This document shows, in pieces, positions 1-9,303 of a stretch of 64,000 nt of DNA (position 1 is the first letter of the stretch; the number at the start of each line of letters is the position of its first letter). Made by a program: the position numbers and the translations under genes. Below the pieces are notes generated by a model. The model was not told where the DNA came from. It made no database searches and worked only from the letters and a program-made list of their open reading frames with translations. The stretch covers positions 124,001-188,000 of the forward strand of contig NZ_OY780936.1 of NCBI RefSeq assembly GCF_963675905.1. Direction: 5' to 3'. The DNA is from an uncultured Bacteroides sp. (lineage in GTDB: Bacteria; Bacteroidota; Bacteroidia; Bacteroidales; Bacteroidaceae).

Positions 1-1
1 T

Positions 2-292
2 GTGGAAGCAAAATTCCCAAGTCCGGGTGCCGCAAGTACTATTTATTCAACTTATGCAACTTCTTTGAAGTATGAGAAGGCTGATTATCTGAAGATTAAA
101 GACATAACTCTATCCTACAATTTACCTACTAAACTAATTTCCAGAGCAGGTATTCAAAAACTTAAATTGTATGGTTCATTGAAGAACTTCTTTACATTCA
201 GTGATATTGATAATTATGATGCTGAACGTGGTGGCTCTATTTCTTTCCCATTATCAAAGCAAGTTGTAGTTGGTGTTAATGTTCAATTCTAA
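2..292 (+). CDS. SusC-like TonB-dependent receptor, C-terminal end (partial)
   Basis: This is the last 96 codons of an outer-membrane SusC/RagA-type transporter; the 5' part lies before the window. It contains the usual end of the barrel: a strand rich in aromatic residues (YLKIKDITLSYNLP), a KNFFTFS segment, and a terminal strand ending VVVGVNVQF, where the final Phe is typical of outer-membrane barrels. A susD-like gene starts 13 bases downstream, as expected of a SusC/SusD pair. Given the enzymes that follow, the imported substrate is inferred to be pectin-derived oligosaccharide; the fragment itself does not show specificity. Confidence 0.9.
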   Translation: MEAKFPSPGAASTIYSTYATSLKYEKADYLKIKDITLSYNLPTKLISRAGIQKLKLYGSLKNFFTFSDIDNYDAERGGSISFPLSKQVVVGVNVQF

Positions 293-305
293 ATAAATGA
301 TTATT

Positions 306-2324
306 ATGAAAAATAAAAAATATATTCTTTTGGTTGCTTCAGCTTTAATGTTGAGCTTTTCATCTTGCTCAGACTTTCTTGAGGAAGATAATAAGGCAGG
401 CGAAACTGCCGATTTAACCTATTCAACTTCTTCCGGAGTTCAAGGCTTGGTGTCTTCCTGCTATAGTTTTGCTCGTGGCTGGTACGGAAAAGAGGCTGGT
501 CTTGGTTTATCTGAAATGGGTACCGATTTATTCTATTACGGATACGATAACAAACAAAAATCACTAAATTCATATAATATATCAGCAGTAAGTCTGGATG
601 GTAATTCAAGTGATAATTCATGTCTGGATCATTACTGGGAACTATTCTATAGTGCAGTCGATGTATGTAATAATGCTATTTATTATGTACCTAAAAACAC
701 CGTGATTAGCGAAACTACCCGTAATCAGTATATGGGAGAAGCTTATTTTATGCGTGCTTTCTACTACTTACATATGGTTAATATCTGGGGACCTATTCCT
801 TATAACAGTGAACCAATATCTCAAATATTAACAGATCCTACCCGTTTATCGGAAGAAATAGTATATAGCAATATTCTGTCCGATCTGGATAACTCTATAT
901 CTGCATTTGAAACTGCTGGCTACAAAGTTAAAACAGATGGTCGTTCTAACTATTGGGCAGCCCGCGCTTTGAAATCTCGTGTGTTGCTTTATGCTGCATC
1001 ATGGTTAGGTAAGAATAGTATAACCACTAATACAAGTTATTCTGGAAAAGATCTTTATACATTGGCTCAGGCTGAGGCTGAAGCTGTAATAGGTAGTGGA
1101 ATTGCTTCTTTCTATAATAAATATGAGGATACATGGTCAATGAATAACGAAGATATTACCACTAATAAGGAAGCTATCTTTGGTGTTGCTTATTCTCCTG
1201 AGATTACAACAACAGTAAACTGTATTCCTTATCGTTATAAAACAGATTCAGATGGCGATCCAATGGACTATAATTCATTGATTACTCGTACTGGATATTC
1301 TCGTGGCGGTAGTGCTATGTTACTGATGTTTGTTTCTATGTGGAGTAATGGTGCCAGTGATTTGGGTGGAAACGGAAAAGAAGTCTTTGTTCGCGTGTTG
1401 TCTGATGAGAAATCTCACTATGTTACAAATACTGTTACTAAGCAATCAGTAAATGTCTCTGAAGTATACTCTCCTTATGGACGTGGATTCACCCGTTACT
1501 TACCATCTCTTTATTTGTGGAATCTTCTTGAAGAACACCGTGCTACCGATCAGCGTACAGAAGCTACGTTGCTTGATGCTTATAAAATTGCTCCGGGCCT
1601 CGAAGGCAGCTCTACTAAATATAAGTCAATGCAAGATACTGCAATCTATTATTGCCATTTAGATGGAAATTCTGCAGAAGGAAAAGCTAAACAGGCTTGG
1701 GCAAAGAATCGTTACCGCATCCAGTTTATGAGCGGTGGTGATATTCCTGTATTTACTTCTTCTGATCCTGCTACAGCAAAACCTTCAGAAGCAGCTAAGA
1801 CTACTTCTGATGTATACGGCGATGGCAGATATAATTCATATAAGATTGCTGGATGGTGTTCATATCCGGGTATTAAGAAATTCCTGGATAATGTGTACGA
1901 CCCTGCTTATCCAACATGGGATATCTCAGATAGGGATGCTATTGTTATTCGCTTGGCCGAAATGTATTTAATCAAGGCCGAATGTCAGCTAAATACAGCA
2001 AATGGAACTGCTGCTATGGCAACTATCAATGCTCTTCGTCAGGTTCGTGCAATTAGTGGCAAAGACAATTCATTGAGTGGAACAGCAACTCTTGAGACTG
2101 TACTTAATGAACGTGCAATTGAACTTTGCGGCGAACAACAGCGCTGGTTTGATTTAAAACGTACTCATACGCTGGTTGACCATGTGAAGAAGTACAATGC
2201 ACAAGCTGCCGGACAGATTAAAGATTACCATTATCTTCGTCCTATTCCTCAGTCTCAGATTGATGCTGTTACTAATTTCTCTACAACATCTGGTCAGGGA
2301 TTCTGGCAGAACACAGGTTATTAA
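306..2324 (+). CDS. SusD/RagB-family outer-membrane lipoprotein
   Basis: Surface glycan-binding lipoprotein that would pair with the SusC fragment just upstream. The N-terminus is a lipoprotein signal (MKNKKYILL..., lipobox ending FSSC) followed by an acidic SDFLEED stretch. The rest has the SusD pattern: TPR-like helical N-terminal half with a GEAYFMRAFYYLHM motif and a C-terminal IRLAEMYLIKAE / NERAIELCGEQQRWFDLKR block. Length of about 672 residues is at the long end for the family. An in-frame ATG at 297 would add three residues; 306 fits the signal peptide better. A terminator-like hairpin follows, so the pair is probably its own transcript or the end of one. Confidence 0.93.
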   Translation: MKNKKYILLVASALMLSFSSCSDFLEEDNKAGETADLTYSTSSGVQGLVSSCYSFARGWYGKEAGLGLSEMGTDLFYYGYDNKQKSLNSYNISAVSLDGNSSDNSCLDHYWELFYSAVDVCNNAIYYVPKNTVISETTRNQYMGEAYFMRAFYYLHMVNIWGPIPYNSEPISQILTDPTRLSEEIVYSNILSDLDNSISAFETAGYKVKTDGRSNYWAARALKSRVLLYAASWLGKNSITTNTSYSGKDLYTLAQAEAEAVIGSGIASFYNKYEDTWSMNNEDITTNKEAIFGVAYSPEITTTVNCIPYRYKTDSDGDPMDYNSLITRTGYSRGGSAMLLMFVSMWSNGASDLGGNGKEVFVRVLSDEKSHYVTNTVTKQSVNVSEVYSPYGRGFTRYLPSLYLWNLLEEHRATDQRTEATLLDAYKIAPGLEGSSTKYKSMQDTAIYYCHLDGNSAEGKAKQAWAKNRYRIQFMSGGDIPVFTSSDPATAKPSEAAKTTSDVYGDGRYNSYKIAGWCSYPGIKKFLDNVYDPAYPTWDISDRDAIVIRLAEMYLIKAECQLNTANGTAAMATINALRQVRAISGKDNSLSGTATLETVLNERAIELCGEQQRWFDLKRTHTLVDHVKKYNAQAAGQIKDYHYLRPIPQSQIDAVTNFSTTSGQGFWQNTGY

Positions 2325-2358
2325 TAAAGTATATAAATCTAAATTTCTTTTGAAAAGT

Positions 2359-2400
2359 GAAGAGGCTGTGGATGTGATATTCACAGCTTTCTTCTTTCTA
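2359..2400 (+). terminator. Terminator-like hairpin after susD
   Basis: GAAGAGGCTGTG (2359-2370) pairs imperfectly with CACAGCTTTCTTC (2382-2394) and is followed by a T-rich stretch. It sits 35 bases after the SusD stop codon. Confidence 0.6.
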
Positions 2401-2496
2401 TCTGATAATATTTCCACATAATACAATAAAAATTAGACTATTGATCCCTACTTTTTTTGTAAACTTGCAGTCTGAATTTAAAACTGTATCGATATC

Positions 2497-4224
2497 ATGA
2501 AAAATAGACTCGTGCTTTTACTGCTTGCTTTCTTAACTTTTTCTGCCTTTAAGACAGATCGTGTGATAACTGTTTTTATGATTGGTGACTCAACGATGGC
2601 TAATAAAACGATTGAAGGTGGAAATCTTGAGAGAGGTTGGGGGCATTTGCTTGCCGGATTCTTCAGCGAAGATATTCGAGTGGATAATCATGCACAAAAC
2701 GGACGCAGTTCTAAAAGCTTTATTGACGAAGGCCGTTGGGAAAAGGTAATTAGTCAGGTGAAAAAAGGAGATTATGTTTTTATTCAGTTTGGTCATAATG
2801 ACGAAAAGCCGGACTCTGCACGCCATACTGATCCAGGTACAACTTTCGATGCAAACCTACGCAGATTTGTAAACGAAACACGTGCCAAAGGAGGAATACC
2901 TGTTCTTCTTAATTCGATTGTCCGTAGAAACTTTATTCGTCCGCAAGATAAGGATATGAATAACGATGCTCGTAAAGAACCGGGCAAAGAACCTGTTGCA
3001 GTAGAAGGAAATACACTTTTCGATACCCACGGAGCTTATCTTGATTCTCCTCGCAGAGTTGCAAAAGAACTTGGTGTAGCTTTTGTGGATATGAACAAGA
3101 TAACACATGATTTGGTTGAAGGCATGGGACCTGTGGAGTCTAAAAAACTATATATGTGGGTAGCTCCTAATACTTGTCCTGTTGCGCCAAAAGGTCGTGA
3201 AGATAATACTCACTTAAACATATACGGAGCCCGCAAAATTGCCGGACTTACTATTGATGCAATAGCTAAAGAGACTCCCGAATTAGCTAAATATGTACGT
3301 CATTACGACTATGTGGTTGCTAAAGACGGAAGCGGAGACTTTTTCACAGTTCAAGAGGCTATTAATGCTATTCCCGATTTCCGTAAAGCCGCTCGCACCA
3401 CAATTTTGTTACGCAAAGGCGTGTATAAGGAAAAGCTGGTTATTCCTGCTTCAAAAATAAATGTTTCCTTAATTGGACAAGAAGGTGCTGTGATATCTTA
3501 TGACGATTATGCTTCGAAGAAAAATGTGTTTGGAGAGGAAAAATCTACCTCTGGTTCTGCAAGTTGTTATATTTATGCTCCCGATTTTTATGCTGAGAAC
3601 ATTACGTTCGAGAATACTTCCGGTCCCGTAGGACAGGCCGTTGCTGCTTTTGTTGATGGCGACAGAGTTATGTTTCGCAATTGCAGATTCCTGGGCTTTC
3701 AGGATACACTTTATACCTATGGAAAAGATAGCCGCCAATATTATGAAGATTGCTATATTGAAGGAACAGTCGATTTTATTTTCGGATGGTCAACTGCTGT
3801 CTTTAATCGTTGCACCATTAACAGCAAAGGCGATGGTTATATAGCTGCTCCTTCTACCGATATGGGCAAACCTTATGGATATCTTTTTTATGATTGCAAA
3901 CTCACTGCCGATGAGGAAGTGAATAAAGTATATCTGGCTCGTCCATGGAGGCCTTATGCACAGGCTGTTTATATTCGCTGTGAAATGGGAAAACACATTG
4001 TGCCCGAAGGATGGAACAACTGGGATAATACAGAAGCAGAGAGAAATAGTTTCTTTGCTGAATATCAAAGCAAAGGCGAAGGTGCCAGTAATGAAACAAG
4101 GGTTTCTTACTCTCATCAGCTCACTAGTCTGAAAGACTATGATATTGAAAAAGTACTGGCAGGGCAAGATAACTGGAATCCTGTAAAAAACGGGGTGGAC
4201 AAAACTGTAACTGTTGTACGCTGA
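2497..4224 (+). CDS. CE12 acetylesterase - CE8 pectin methylesterase fusion
   Basis: Two pectin esterases in one secreted protein of 575 residues. After a signal peptide, residues ~25-260 form an SGNH/GDSL domain of the CE12 (rhamnogalacturonan acetylesterase) type: GDST nucleophile block near 29, NGRSS near 68, GHND near 99 and a DNTHLN Asp/His block near 237. Residues ~271-560 form a CE8 beta-helix: QAVA near 381, QDTLY near 402, the catalytic DFIFG near 426 and the LARPW block near 481. The protein would remove acetyl and methyl groups together, exposing galacturonan to lyases. The upstream promoter is unclear; TAAACTTG near 2460 is one mismatch from the -7 consensus. Confidence 0.93.
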   Translation: MKNRLVLLLLAFLTFSAFKTDRVITVFMIGDSTMANKTIEGGNLERGWGHLLAGFFSEDIRVDNHAQNGRSSKSFIDEGRWEKVISQVKKGDYVFIQFGHNDEKPDSARHTDPGTTFDANLRRFVNETRAKGGIPVLLNSIVRRNFIRPQDKDMNNDARKEPGKEPVAVEGNTLFDTHGAYLDSPRRVAKELGVAFVDMNKITHDLVEGMGPVESKKLYMWVAPNTCPVAPKGREDNTHLNIYGARKIAGLTIDAIAKETPELAKYVRHYDYVVAKDGSGDFFTVQEAINAIPDFRKAARTTILLRKGVYKEKLVIPASKINVSLIGQEGAVISYDDYASKKNVFGEEKSTSGSASCYIYAPDFYAENITFENTSGPVGQAVAAFVDGDRVMFRNCRFLGFQDTLYTYGKDSRQYYEDCYIEGTVDFIFGWSTAVFNRCTINSKGDGYIAAPSTDMGKPYGYLFYDCKLTADEEVNKVYLARPWRPYAQAVYIRCEMGKHIVPEGWNNWDNTEAERNSFFAEYQSKGEGASNETRVSYSHQLTSLKDYDIEKVLAGQDNWNPVKNGVDKTVTVVR

Positions 4225-4256
4225 TTTTAAATCCGTCGTTATTTCTCTTTTTAATC

Positions 4257-4332
4257 CTTGTACAAAACAATTAATTCTTCTGTACAAAAGAATGTAATGT
4301 TTTGTACAGAAGAATTCAATCTTTTGTACAAG
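4257..4332. repeat. 76-bp palindromic repeat, copy A (four 22-bp units)
   Basis: Four TGTACA cores lie at an exact 22-base period. Each is flanked by short arms of the ATTCTT/AAGAAT or ATTGTTTT/AAAACAAT type, so each unit and the whole element can fold back. A near-identical copy is at 31000-31075. Copy A sits between the stop of the CE12-CE8 gene and the promoter of the hybrid sensor gene. Confidence 0.9.
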
Positions 4333-4402
4333 GGAATAACTATTCATCGAGGATCTTTTTTAATACATAACTATTAGATGAAAATGGTACTCTTTATTTG
4401 TG

Positions 4403-4410
4403 TATTTTTG
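4403..4410 (+). promoter_or_regulatory. Bacteroides -7 box (TATTTTTG) for the hybrid sensor gene
   Basis: An exact TAnnTTTG match 33 bases before the ATG at 4444. I see no clear -33 TTTG at the right distance, so confidence is moderate. Confidence 0.55.
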
Positions 4411-4443
4411 AACCATGTTTTTATAAGCTAATAGATGCACACT

Positions 4444-7400
4444 ATGAAAAACTTTCTTTTTATATTCCTGTTCTGGGTAGCTGGATTGTGTGGCTATGCA
4501 CAGTTAAGATGCTCTTTTACACATTATTCTTCTGAAGATGGCTTGTCGCAAAATACAGTGATGAGTATGCTTCAGGATCGTAAAGGAATTATGTGGTTTG
4601 CTACTTGGGATGGGATAAATAAATTCAATGGATATACCTTTAAAACTTATAAGGCACGGCAGGGAGACCTGATCAGTTTAACAAATAACCGTGTGGATAG
4701 AATGGTGGAAGATGCCAACGGTTATATCTGGGTACTTACGTATGATAACCGTGCACATAGGTTTGATCCCGATACAGAAACATTTGTTCAGGTTCCTTCT
4801 TCCGGTGAAGCCAGTACTACTAATATTACTTCCATCGAAGTGATGAAGAATGGTACAGTATGGCTGTTCACAGAAAATGAAGGAGCTATCCGCGTGTTGA
4901 TCGATAAAAAGACTCGCAAACTCACAACTTACATATATTCACAAAAGTCAGGGCAATTCCCTGCTCAAAAAGTCAATAGAGTTTACGAAGATGCTGCCCA
5001 TAATGAGTGGATGCTTACGGATAATGGGTTGGCCATTATTCGTCCGGGACAAACAATACCGGTATCTTACTTTGCAGAGACTAAAGAAGATCGCCATCGT
5101 CTTAATCAATCTTTTTATTCCTTACAGGAAACCTCAACCGAAATATTCTTTGGTTCGGATAAAGGTCGCGTATGGAGGAGTCAGAAGAGGGGAGGGCGTT
5201 TTCAATTACTTCAGCTTCCTACAAAATCGAATGTAATTTCAGTGAATGCAGTCTCACCAGATGAAATGATATTTTCCACTGCCAATGATGGATTCTTTAC
5301 CTATCGTTTGAGCAACAAAGAGTTTATACATTACTCAACAACTACTTGTGCAGATCTTCCTTCAAATGTAATAGCTTCTGTTTACGTAGACCGTTACAAA
5401 GAAGTGTGGTTTGAGCTTGCTGGTGCTGATGGAGTTACACATTTTAATCCGCATACCAACAAAGTAAAACAAGAAACTGTACCTACTGAGCTTGGAAGTG
5501 CTGCGCGTTCACAACCGGCTTTTCATATCCATGAAGATGTGAACGGATATCTTTGGGTGCATCCTTATGGCGGAGGCTTGTCTTATTTTGATAGAAAGCA
5601 GAATAAGATTATACCTTTTTATGATGAACCGGGTTCTTCAAACTGGCGTTTCTCGAATAAACTCCATTCTGCTATGTCCGACAGACAAGGTAATTTGTGG
5701 ATGTGCACCCATTCAAAGGGACTCGAAAAGATTACTTTCCTTGATAATCAGTTTCATTTGAGCATTCCATATCCTCACGATTACGAATCGCTGAGCAATG
5801 AAACTCGTGCAATATTAGAAGATAATAACCGAAATCTTTGGGTAGCTTTTAAAGATGGTACATTGCGTATATATAATCCGCTTCGTAAATATATAGGATA
5901 TCTTACAGAGGCTGGAACAATAGCTCAAAGTGGACCTAAGGTGAAAGGTGTAGCTTACTTTATGACTCAGGATAAAAAAGGAATTATCTGGATTGGTATG
6001 AAAGGAGGCGGGCTGGTGCGTGCCGAAAAAGTAGGTAACCGCTTTTCTTTATCTCGTTTTAATTATAGCGAAGATGATATATACAGTCTGAGCGACGATA
6101 ATATTTATTGTGTTTTTGAGGATCATAAAGGTAGAATTTGGGTAGCTACTTATGGAGGTGGCATCAATTATCTGGATCACGACAAGAGTGGAAAGACCAT
6201 CTTTATCAATCATCGCAATAACTTGAAAGGATACCCTATCGATTGTTGCTATCGGGTTCGTTATATCACCGAAGATGCTAAAGGCAATATCTGGGCAGGT
6301 ACAACATCCGGAGTGATTTCTTTCAAAGATAATTTTGTGAATCCGGAGGAAGTTCAATTTAATCATTATTTGCGTGTGCCGGGCGATGTTACAAGTTTAA
6401 GTAATAACGATGTGCACTGGATTCATCCAACAAAGAAAGGTGAACTTTATCTGGCAACTTTTGGCGGAGGACTTAATAAACTTATCTCTGTTTCCGGAAA
6501 AAATAAAGCCGTTTTTAAATGTTATACAGTGAAAGATGGTGCACCATCTGATGTATTGCTCTCTATTCAGGAGGATACAAAAGGTAATTTATGGATTAGC
6601 ACTGAAAATGGATTAAGTAAATTTATTCCTTCTCAGCAGAGATTCGAGAATTATGACGACAGAAGTTTCGCTTCCAAAGTGAAGTTTAGCGAGGCTACAT
6701 CAGATATTACTGCTAATAATTATATATACTTTGGTACTACAACCGGATTCTTGTATTTCAATCCGGCAGCTATTCGTAAAAGTACCTATGTGCCTTATAT
6801 TTATCTGTCGCAGTTGATGGTAGCCAATAAGGAAGTTGCTCCGGGAGAAAAATCTGTTTTGAAAGTCTCATTGGATGATACTAAGGAACTTGAACTATCG
6901 CATAAAGAAAATATAGTTACTATTCAGTATGCAGCTCTCGATATGAGAAACTCTGAAAACATTCAGTATGCGTATATTCTCGAAGGATTTGACAAGGAGT
7001 GGACTTATGTTGATAAACAAAGAACTGCAACTTATACCAATTTGCCAAAAGGTGAATATGTATTCCGGGTAAAATCTACCAATAGTGACGGAGTGTGGGT
7101 AAATAATGAACGAAGCCTGAAAATTACTATTCTTCCATCTTTCTGGGAAACACCGTGGGCTTACATTATTTATTTTCTTTTAATTCTGGTTATTATTCTC
7201 ATTGCGGTATTTATTCTGTTTACTATCTACAGATTAAAGAATGAGGTATCTGTGGAGCAGCAAGTGTCGGATGTTAAACTGCGCTTCTTTACAAACATCT
7301 CGCATGAGTTGCGTACACCATTAACGTTGATTGCCGGTCCGGTGGAACATGTTCTTAAAAATTCAGAGTTACCAGAAGAAACGCGCGAACAACTAAATTT

Positions 7401-8874
7401 AGTGAAGCGCAATACAGATAGAATGTTGAGGCTGGTAAATCAGATTCTCGACTTCAGGAAGATTCAGAATAAGAAAATGAAAATGCAGATTGAAGAGATT
7501 GAACTGGTCTCTTTTGTTCGTCGTATTATGGATAATTTTGAATCCATGGCAGAAGAACATCATATAGACTTTGTATTCGAGAACGATAAACCACAGATGA
7601 ATCTTTGGGCAGATATAGACAAACTGGAGAAAATTATATTCAATCTCCTTTCCAATGCCTTTAAATATACTCCTCAGGGTAAGATGATCAAGGTCTTTAT
7701 AAAAGACGAAGGTTCATCGCTAGCAATTGGAGTAAAAGATCAGGGTATTGGAATAGCTGACAATAAGAAGAATTCTCTTTTTACCCGTTTTGAAAATCTG
7801 GTTGATAAGAATCTTTTTAATCAGCCAAGTACAGGTATCGGTCTTTCTTTAGTGAGAGAATTGGTAGAAATGCACAAAGCTACCATTCAGGTAGATAGTA
7901 AATTGGGCGAAGGTAGTTGCTTTACCACACATTTCCTTAAAGGTAAGGAACATTACGATGAAGGGGTAGAGTTTATACTTTCTGATTCAAAGAATCCGGA
8001 ATTGAAAGAATCAGTGCAGTATACCGTCGATATTCAGAATGAAGTTTTCTCTAATGAGGCTGGTGATTCTTCCGAAGAAGTAGATTCTTCAAAAGAAACA
8101 ATGTTGCTGGTAGAAGATAATGCAGAATTGCGTTTCTTCCTTCGCAGTATTTTTGGTTCTTCATTCCAGATAATTGAAGCGGCAAATGGTAAGGAAGGAC
8201 TGGAAAAGGCACAGAAATATCTACCTGATATGGTTATCAGTGATGTAATGATGCCCGAGATGGATGGCATAGAACTAACAAAGGAGCTGAAAGAGGAAAT
8301 GACTACCAGCCATATTCCTGTTGTTTTACTTTCTGCTAAAACGGCAATAGAAAGTAAACTGCAAGGGCTTGAATATGGTGCTGATGATTATATCACTAAA
8401 CCTTTTAGTGCTACTTATCTCAAGGCTAGAGTAGATAATCTGTTGGCTCAGCGAAATAAACTGCAAGAGCTTTACCGTGCCAATCTAATGGAAAAACCTA
8501 AGGAAGAGAGTACAACTCAACCTGAAATGTCTCCACACGATCGCAGGTTTATGGATAAGCTTATGGAGTTGATGGAGAAGAATATGGATAATGGTAATTT
8601 AGTTGTCGACGATTTTGTGCAGGAAATGGCTGTAAGTCGCTCTGTGTTCTTTAAAAAACTGAAGATGCTTACAGGATTTGCTCCAATTGAATTTATAAAA
8701 GAGATGCGGGTAAAAAGAGCTGCACAGCTTATAGAAACCGGAGAATACAACATGACACAAATTTCTTATCAGGTTGGAATTAATGATCCGCGCTATTTCA
8801 GCAAGTGCTTTAAGCAGAAGTTTGGAATGACTCCAACGGAATATAAGGATAGTTTAGGTAAGAATTATAAATAA
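4444..8874 (+). CDS. Hybrid two-component system sensor/regulator (HTCS)
   Basis: A one-protein sensor, kinase, receiver and transcription factor that in Bacteroides controls its own polysaccharide locus. In order: signal peptide (...LCGYAQ); a periplasmic two-component-regulator propeller with repeated D..G.iW.gt-type blades (residues ~25-770); a Y_Y_Y domain; one transmembrane helix near 902-928; HisKA with FFTNISHELRTP (His near 952); HATPase; a REC domain (LLVEDN..., phospho-acceptor Asp in ISDVMMPEMDG near 1263); and an AraC-type helix-turn-helix at the C-terminus. It is about 1476 residues, normal for the family. Its place inside the pectin gene set suggests an oligogalacturonide-type ligand. 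The ATG at 4435 is a less likely start. Confidence 0.95.
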   Translation: MKNFLFIFLFWVAGLCGYAQLRCSFTHYSSEDGLSQNTVMSMLQDRKGIMWFATWDGINKFNGYTFKTYKARQGDLISLTNNRVDRMVEDANGYIWVLTYDNRAHRFDPDTETFVQVPSSGEASTTNITSIEVMKNGTVWLFTENEGAIRVLIDKKTRKLTTYIYSQKSGQFPAQKVNRVYEDAAHNEWMLTDNGLAIIRPGQTIPVSYFAETKEDRHRLNQSFYSLQETSTEIFFGSDKGRVWRSQKRGGRFQLLQLPTKSNVISVNAVSPDEMIFSTANDGFFTYRLSNKEFIHYSTTTCADLPSNVIASVYVDRYKEVWFELAGADGVTHFNPHTNKVKQETVPTELGSAARSQPAFHIHEDVNGYLWVHPYGGGLSYFDRKQNKIIPFYDEPGSSNWRFSNKLHSAMSDRQGNLWMCTHSKGLEKITFLDNQFHLSIPYPHDYESLSNETRAILEDNNRNLWVAFKDGTLRIYNPLRKYIGYLTEAGTIAQSGPKVKGVAYFMTQDKKGIIWIGMKGGGLVRAEKVGNRFSLSRFNYSEDDIYSLSDDNIYCVFEDHKGRIWVATYGGGINYLDHDKSGKTIFINHRNNLKGYPIDCCYRVRYITEDAKGNIWAGTTSGVISFKDNFVNPEEVQFNHYLRVPGDVTSLSNNDVHWIHPTKKGELYLATFGGGLNKLISVSGKNKAVFKCYTVKDGAPSDVLLSIQEDTKGNLWISTENGLSKFIPSQQRFENYDDRSFASKVKFSEATSDITANNYIYFGTTTGFLYFNPAAIRKSTYVPYIYLSQLMVANKEVAPGEKSVLKVSLDDTKELELSHKENIVTIQYAALDMRNSENIQYAYILEGFDKEWTYVDKQRTATYTNLPKGEYVFRVKSTNSDGVWVNNERSLKITILPSFWETPWAYIIYFLLILVIILIAVFILFTIYRLKNEVSVEQQVSDVKLRFFTNISHELRTPLTLIAGPVEHVLKNSELPEETREQLNLVKRNTDRMLRLVNQILDFRKIQNKKMKMQIEEIELVSFVRRIMDNFESMAEEHHIDFVFENDKPQMNLWADIDKLEKIIFNLLSNAFKYTPQGKMIKVFIKDEGSSLAIGVKDQGIGIADNKKNSLFTRFENLVDKNLFNQPSTGIGLSLVRELVEMHKATIQVDSKLGEGSCFTTHFLKGKEHYDEGVEFILSDSKNPELKESVQYTVDIQNEVFSNEAGDSSEEVDSSKETMLLVEDNAELRFFLRSIFGSSFQIIEAANGKEGLEKAQKYLPDMVISDVMMPEMDGIELTKELKEEMTTSHIPVVLLSAKTAIESKLQGLEYGADDYITKPFSATYLKARVDNLLAQRNKLQELYRANLMEKPKEESTTQPEMSPHDRRFMDKLMELMEKNMDNGNLVVDDFVQEMAVSRSVFFKKLKMLTGFAPIEFIKEMRVKRAAQLIETGEYNMTQISYQVGINDPRYFSKCFKQKFGMTPTEYKDSLGKNYK

Positions 8875-8886
8875 TTTATTTAATGT

Positions 8887-8985
8887 ATGGAAAAGCATAA
8901 TCTAATATTCTGGATTGTAGTTGTCCTTCTTTTGGCAGGATTGGCAACTTTGCTTTTTGTCCTTCTTCTTGGAGCTTTTCTATGA
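8887..8985 (+). CDS. Possible 32-residue single-pass membrane peptide
   Basis: A short open frame starts 12 bases after the hybrid sensor stop. After MEKHN it is almost entirely hydrophobic (IFWIVVVLLLAGLATLL...) and ends at TGA, so it would make one membrane helix. There is no ribosome binding site, which is normal here. A terminator-like hairpin at 9016-9085 follows it, so it would share the sensor transcript. I know no family for it; the frame could be chance in an AT-rich gap. Confidence 0.35.
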   Translation: MEKHNLIFWIVVVLLLAGLATLLFVLLLGAFL

Positions 8986-9015
8986 ATATACTATAGATTC
9001 AGTTTATATAAAACG

Positions 9016-9085
9016 AAAGGCTATATTTTTGCTGATGTTTCATTATTCTTTAAGTTGAGACATTGGCAAAGATATAGCCTTTTTA
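9016..9085 (+). terminator. Long terminator hairpin downstream of the hybrid sensor
   Basis: AAAGGCTATAT (9016-9026) pairs with ATATAGCCTTT (9072-9082), followed by a T-tract. The stem continues inward through TTTGCTGATGT against ACATTGGCAAA. Apart from this and a weak hairpin at 9151-9192, the gap from 8986 to 9303 shows only a TATTCTTG box near 9260, one mismatch from the -7 consensus. Confidence 0.75.
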
Positions 9086-9303
9086 TTTATTATCTGAAGA
9101 ATAATGTTTTATGAAACAGTAAGTAATGCCGGTGTTTGTATGATCGCTTATGCTAGATTTGTTGACAAAGTTTTTGTTTTTCAAATTTTTAGCATTGATA
9201 GAAACTGAAAAATCCTCTATTAATATCAAATATTACACTTTTTATTGTCATTTAGTTTGTATTCTTGCATCGTAAAAAATTGTTTAACCTAATTAATACT
9301 AAA

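Noticed and set aside
304-621. Antisense frame over susD and many similar long frames opposite known genes
   Set aside because: Their composition is that of a shadow frame, with no promoter or start context; the opposite-strand gene explains the openness.
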